A stretch of 64,000 nucleotides of DNA, taken from positions 1 through 64,000 of the forward strand of contig CABUTN010000006.1 of the NCBI GenBank assembly GCA_902494565.1. The letters are read 5' to 3'. The notes beneath the pieces were generated by a model. The model did no database searches and had not been told where the DNA came from. It worked only from the letters and a program-made list of their open reading frames with translations. Source of the DNA: an uncultured Collinsella sp. (GTDB taxonomy: Bacteria; Actinomycetota; Coriobacteriia; Coriobacteriales; Coriobacteriaceae). The translations under genes and the position numbers were made by a program. Shown here one piece after another: positions 61,226 to 64,000 of this stretch (the stretch's first letter is position 1; every line of letters starts with the position of its first letter).

Positions 61226-63160
61226 CTAATTCTTATCGGAGGCTTCGGCCTCGGCGGACTGTTCGGCGGTTTTCTCGGAATCTGATTCGGAGGTCGATCC
61301 CTGATTGGTGTTGTCGCGAATCGTTTGCGCGTCGATCACCTGGCGGGTCTGCTCCTCGTCGATCTGGTGGCGGTACTTGGATATCGTGTCCTGCGCATCG
61401 TCGACACTTGTTTGCGGAATACCCGCCTTGAGGCGGTTTTGCGTGTCTTCGGGCAGGTCGGATAGCTTGATGCTGGTTTCGCTTTCGAGCCAGTGGAGCT
61501 TGAGTCCGAGCGGCTTGCCGGGCAGGCCGCGCCAGACGGCGACATTGCCCTGGTAGGTACCCAGGTAGTACGAGCCGGTGACACCCGTGTAGGCCCAGAT
61601 GCCAGCTGCCAGCACAAAGACGAGGGCCAGGATGGCGGCGATAGTAATGTTGCGGCGACGCACACGCTGCGCCTCGCGCATAACGCCATCGTCAACCAGG
61701 TCAACGACTACTACGGTCACGTTGTCGTGGCCGCCGGCGGCAAGCGCCGCGTCCACTAGGTTGTCGACGCAGATTTGCGCGGTTGAGGACTGCGTGGCGA
61801 TGTTCTCGATATCGCTATCGGGAATCATGCTCGAAAGGCCGTCGGAGCACAGGATCAGACGGTCGCCTTCCTCGATATGCAGAGTGAAGTGGTCGGCATA
61901 CATAGCGGGGTCCGAGCCCAGCGCGCGGGTGATGACCGAGCGATTTGGGTGGACACGCGCCTCGTCTGCCGTAATCTCGCCGGCGTCCACGAGCTCCTCC
62001 ACATAGGAGTGGTCGCGGGTCACGCGGATGAGCGTGCCCTCGTGGAGCAGGTAGGCGCGAGAGTCACCCACGTGGGCGATGGCGAGCGTGTCGTTTTCGA
62101 TATAGGCGCAAGTGGCTGTGCAGCCCATGCCGGGCTTGCCCAGGCCATTCAAGGCAGCCTCGATTACGGCGGCGTTGGCGGCCTCGACGGCTGCCGCCAG
62201 GCGTGCGGCGTCGGCAGACTGAGGAGCTGTTTTGGCGATGGTCTCGACAGCGATAGAAGAGGCCACCTCGCCGGCAGCGTGACCACCCATGCCGTCGCAT
62301 ACGCAAAAGAGCGGCGACTGCACCAGGTAGGAATCCTCGTTGTGCGGGCGCACGCAGCCAACGTCAGAGCGGGCGCCCCACATGAGTTGCGTGGTGGTGC
62401 CGGCATCATAGGTCGAGTCGGTCTCGATGCGTTCCTCGGTCAGGGGCTCAAAGCTCATGGTCGAGCCGGGGTCTTTGAGCTTGGCCTCAACGGCGGCAAC
62501 GTCGATCTCGGCAGTGTCACCGGGAGAGACGGTGTCGGTCTCGGCGTTTGATTCGGAATCGCCGGTGTCCGGGGAGTCGGGCTCCTCGGACACGCGGGCG
62601 GTCGACTCGTCATCTTGCGGGCTGACGTCTATAGGCTCGGGCGTCGCAAAGTGCGACGGCGCGGGCGTGTTTTGCGACTGGGTGGCGGGCTCGGCCACGG
62701 CATCGGACTCGCTTGCGGGCGCAGGCTGCGGGGTCTTGGGTGCAGGGCCGTCCTCGGGGGATGTCCCCGCCTCGGGCGCCGGCGTAGACGCGGGCGCAAC
62801 CTCGGATGCCGGGGCTATGGGAAACGCCGGCGCGGCGGGCTCGGGTGCCGCAAACACCGCAGCGCTCTCGTTGATTGCCGCGGCGACGGGCTCTGCAAAG
62901 TGAGCCGGCGCCGGGGTTGCTTCGGGCGCTGTGGGCTGTTCCGCAGCATGTGCGCCGATGGGCGCCGCTACGGCATCCTCTTCGTCCTCGTTATCGGCGA
63001 GATCCGAAATATCATGCGTTACATGCGAAAGAGGCAGGGAGAACACGGTGTCCTCGGGCTCCACGGGTGCGGAGCCCGCCGGAGCGGCGTGGGCCGGCGC
63101 AGCTGTGGCGGCGGCCGGTGCCTCGGTCATAGTTGCGGACTTGTTCTCCTCGTCGATCAT
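61226..63160 (-). CDS. pstP: PP2C-type Ser/Thr phosphatase with long disordered N-terminus
   Basis: A 644-residue phosphatase that should reverse PknB phosphorylation. The catalytic domain (about 258-500) has GARSDVGCVRPHNEDSYLV, the metal site CDGMGGHAAGE (288-298), VGDSRAYL and GGHDNVTVVVVD. One membrane helix follows at about 518-540, then a short external tail. Residues 1-255 are an Ala/Pro/Glu/Ser-rich, probably disordered extension not found in typical PstP. The ATG overlaps the fhaB stop (ATGA), fixing the start and so the extension. The SEDS-PBP start lies 16 bases beyond its stop. Confidence 0.94.
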   Translation of the reverse strand: MIDEENKSATMTEAPAAATAAPAHAAPAGSAPVEPEDTVFSLPLSHVTHDISDLADNEDEEDAVAAPIGAHAAEQPTAPEATPAPAHFAEPVAAAINESAAVFAAPEPAAPAFPIAPASEVAPASTPAPEAGTSPEDGPAPKTPQPAPASESDAVAEPATQSQNTPAPSHFATPEPIDVSPQDDESTARVSEEPDSPDTGDSESNAETDTVSPGDTAEIDVAAVEAKLKDPGSTMSFEPLTEERIETDSTYDAGTTTQLMWGARSDVGCVRPHNEDSYLVQSPLFCVCDGMGGHAAGEVASSIAVETIAKTAPQSADAARLAAAVEAANAAVIEAALNGLGKPGMGCTATCAYIENDTLAIAHVGDSRAYLLHEGTLIRVTRDHSYVEELVDAGEITADEARVHPNRSVITRALGSDPAMYADHFTLHIEEGDRLILCSDGLSSMIPDSDIENIATQSSTAQICVDNLVDAALAAGGHDNVTVVVVDLVDDGVMREAQRVRRRNITIAAILALVFVLAAGIWAYTGVTGSYYLGTYQGNVAVWRGLPGKPLGLKLHWLESETSIKLSDLPEDTQNRLKAGIPQTSVDDAQDTISKYRHQIDEEQTRQVIDAQTIRDNTNQGSTSESDSEKTAEQSAEAEASDKN

Positions 63161-63573
63161 CGACGGTTCACCTTCATGACCACGTCGCCAATCTGGACTT
63201 CGTCGCCCTCGCGCAGCGTTGCGGGCTCAACAAGCTGGCGGCCGTTGACGAGCGTGCCGTTAAGCGAGTTGAGGTCCTCGATGATGAGCGCCGGGCCCTG
63301 CAGCGAAAAGCGCGCATGCGAGGCCGAGACGAACGGTTCGTTGATGCAGATGTCCGAAGATGGCGAGCGACCGACGATGACGGGGCCGAGCATGTCTACG
63401 TGGATGCCGCGGATACCGCGCGGACCCTTGTCCACATCAATCGTCCAGATAGCCGAGTCGCGGCGCTGCCCGCGCACAAGTCCAACGCCGGTCTTCATGA
63501 CGGCGAACAGGAAGATATAGAGCAGGGCGACCAGGACGATGCGGCCTGCAAAAAGGACGATATCGATGTTCAT
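63157..63573 (-). CDS. fhaB: Membrane-anchored FHA protein (FhaB/FipA-like)
   Basis: A 138-residue protein: N-terminal membrane helix (about 5-26), short linker, then an FHA phosphothreonine-binding domain (about 60-137) with IVGRSPSSDI, SASHARF and LNSLNGTLVNG. In mycobacteria this protein links PknB signalling to cell-division and wall proteins. The stop overlaps the phosphatase start by four bases. Confidence 0.94.
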   Translation of the reverse strand: MNIDIVLFAGRIVLVALLYIFLFAVMKTGVGLVRGQRRDSAIWTIDVDKGPRGIRGIHVDMLGPVIVGRSPSSDICINEPFVSASHARFSLQGPALIIEDLNSLNGTLVNGRQLVEPATLREGDEVQIGDVVMKVNRR

Positions 63574-63579
63574 AAGCGA

Positions 63580-64000
63580 CTATCCCCTAAATTCAAAGGT
63601 GCTCAGGCCAAACGTCAGCAGATCGCCGTTGCGCAGCGGGCAGCGCGTAATGCGGCGGTTGTTGACGAGCGTGCCGTTGGTGGAATTGAGGTCCTCGATC
63701 GACCAATCCGAGCCCGTAAAGGTGAGCTGGGCGTGGCGGCGCGACACGTTGGGGTCGCGCAGGGCAATGTCGGAAACCGAGCGCTCGCGACCGATGGTCA
63801 CCTGTGCGGAGGTGATGCTATGGCTCTCGCCGCTCACGACGTCGACGAGCTGGGCGAGCGGGCGCTGCGGGGCGCGAGTGCTCGCCATGTTGGAGGCGAT
63901 GCCGGCTGCGGCGCCTAGGCCCACGGCGGCACCGGTCGCGGCGGCTCCGCCCATGCCGGCAAGCGCGTCGCGCGAGACGGTCTGCGGCACCGGGATGGGT
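63580..64000 (-). CDS. fhaA: FHA-domain protein (FhaA-like), truncated by window edge
   Basis: At least 139 C-terminal residues are present: a low-complexity Gly/Ala linker (LAGMGGAAATGAAVGLGAAA) and a complete FHA domain with VTIGRERSVSDIAL, VSRRHAQL and LNSTNGTLVNN. The frame is open to the window edge, so the start, and in FhaA proteins a DUF3662 domain, lie outside. It ends 6 bases before fhaB and is the first visible gene of the cluster. Confidence 0.9.
   Translation of the reverse strand, partial: PIPVPQTVSRDALAGMGGAAATGAAVGLGAAAGIASNMASTRAPQRPLAQLVDVVSGESHSITSAQVTIGRERSVSDIALRDPNVSRRHAQLTFTGSDWSIEDLNSTNGTLVNNRRITRCPLRNGDLLTFGLSTFEFRG

Overview
The window looks like chromosome of a gut Coriobacteriia (Actinomycetota), most probably Collinsella. 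Support comes from high-GC coding sequence, a dnaK-grpE-dnaJ-hspR heat-shock operon, the actinobacterial FHA / PP2C phosphatase / RodA / PBP / PknB cell-envelope cluster, abundant PTS genes, nickel-hydrogenase maturation genes and a fructoselysine (frl) cluster. The genus is an inference; no rRNA is present.

Layout. 1-72 is the 5' end of an IS110-type transposase running off the left edge. 0.4-1.6 kb holds a Fic protein with a striking inverted-repeat promoter region. 1.8-8.9 kb is a carbohydrate block: RpiR regulator, large glycosidase, AraC regulator, GH1 6-phospho-beta-glucosidase and a glucose-type EIIA. 9-10.6 kb has a lipoprotein and a HAD phosphatase. 10.7-16.6 kb, minus strand, carries nickel genes: a small His-containing protein, nikR, hypF, hypC, hypD, hypE. 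16.9-19.9 kb has thioredoxin, a diverged UDG-like protein and a LytTR/GHKL two-component system. 20.2-24.1 kb is nadA-nadB-nadC-niaR behind a long perfect palindrome, followed by a 2[4Fe-4S] ferredoxin. 25.1-29.4 kb is dnaK-grpE-dnaJ-hspR and 34.1-36.7 kb is clpB; both are preceded by the same operator-like sequence. An aconitase-family enzyme and two unknown membrane-anchored proteins lie between them. 37-44 kb has a membrane-anchored Ala-rich protein, a DUF5692-type membrane protein, a TetR regulator and a divergent 925-residue Fe-S/FAD oxidoreductase followed by hypA. 44.5-47.7 kb is a mannose-family PTS (IIAB, IIC, IID, DUF956).

A tRNA-Arg(CCT) at 48.0 kb opens an accessory segment (48.1-56.1 kb). 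It contains a multiply broken Fe-alcohol dehydrogenase, about 1.1 kb of gene remnants, and a fructoselysine cluster (GntR regulator, frameshifted YfcC-type transporter, epimerase frlC, deglycase frlB, kinase frlD). From 56.2 kb to the right edge the minus strand carries the envelope/kinase cluster, in which the SEDS glycosyltransferase and the class B PBP are one polypeptide.

A second theme is intergenic: at least seven families of small palindromic repeats recur between genes, some with strict length (67 bp) or period (62 bp), and some sharing a GGGACAGG loop on different arms. They often lie at gene 3' ends, and one copy encodes the last codons and stop of the glycosidase. All start choices rest on ribosome-binding-site spacing and family N-termini read by eye; no database search was possible.
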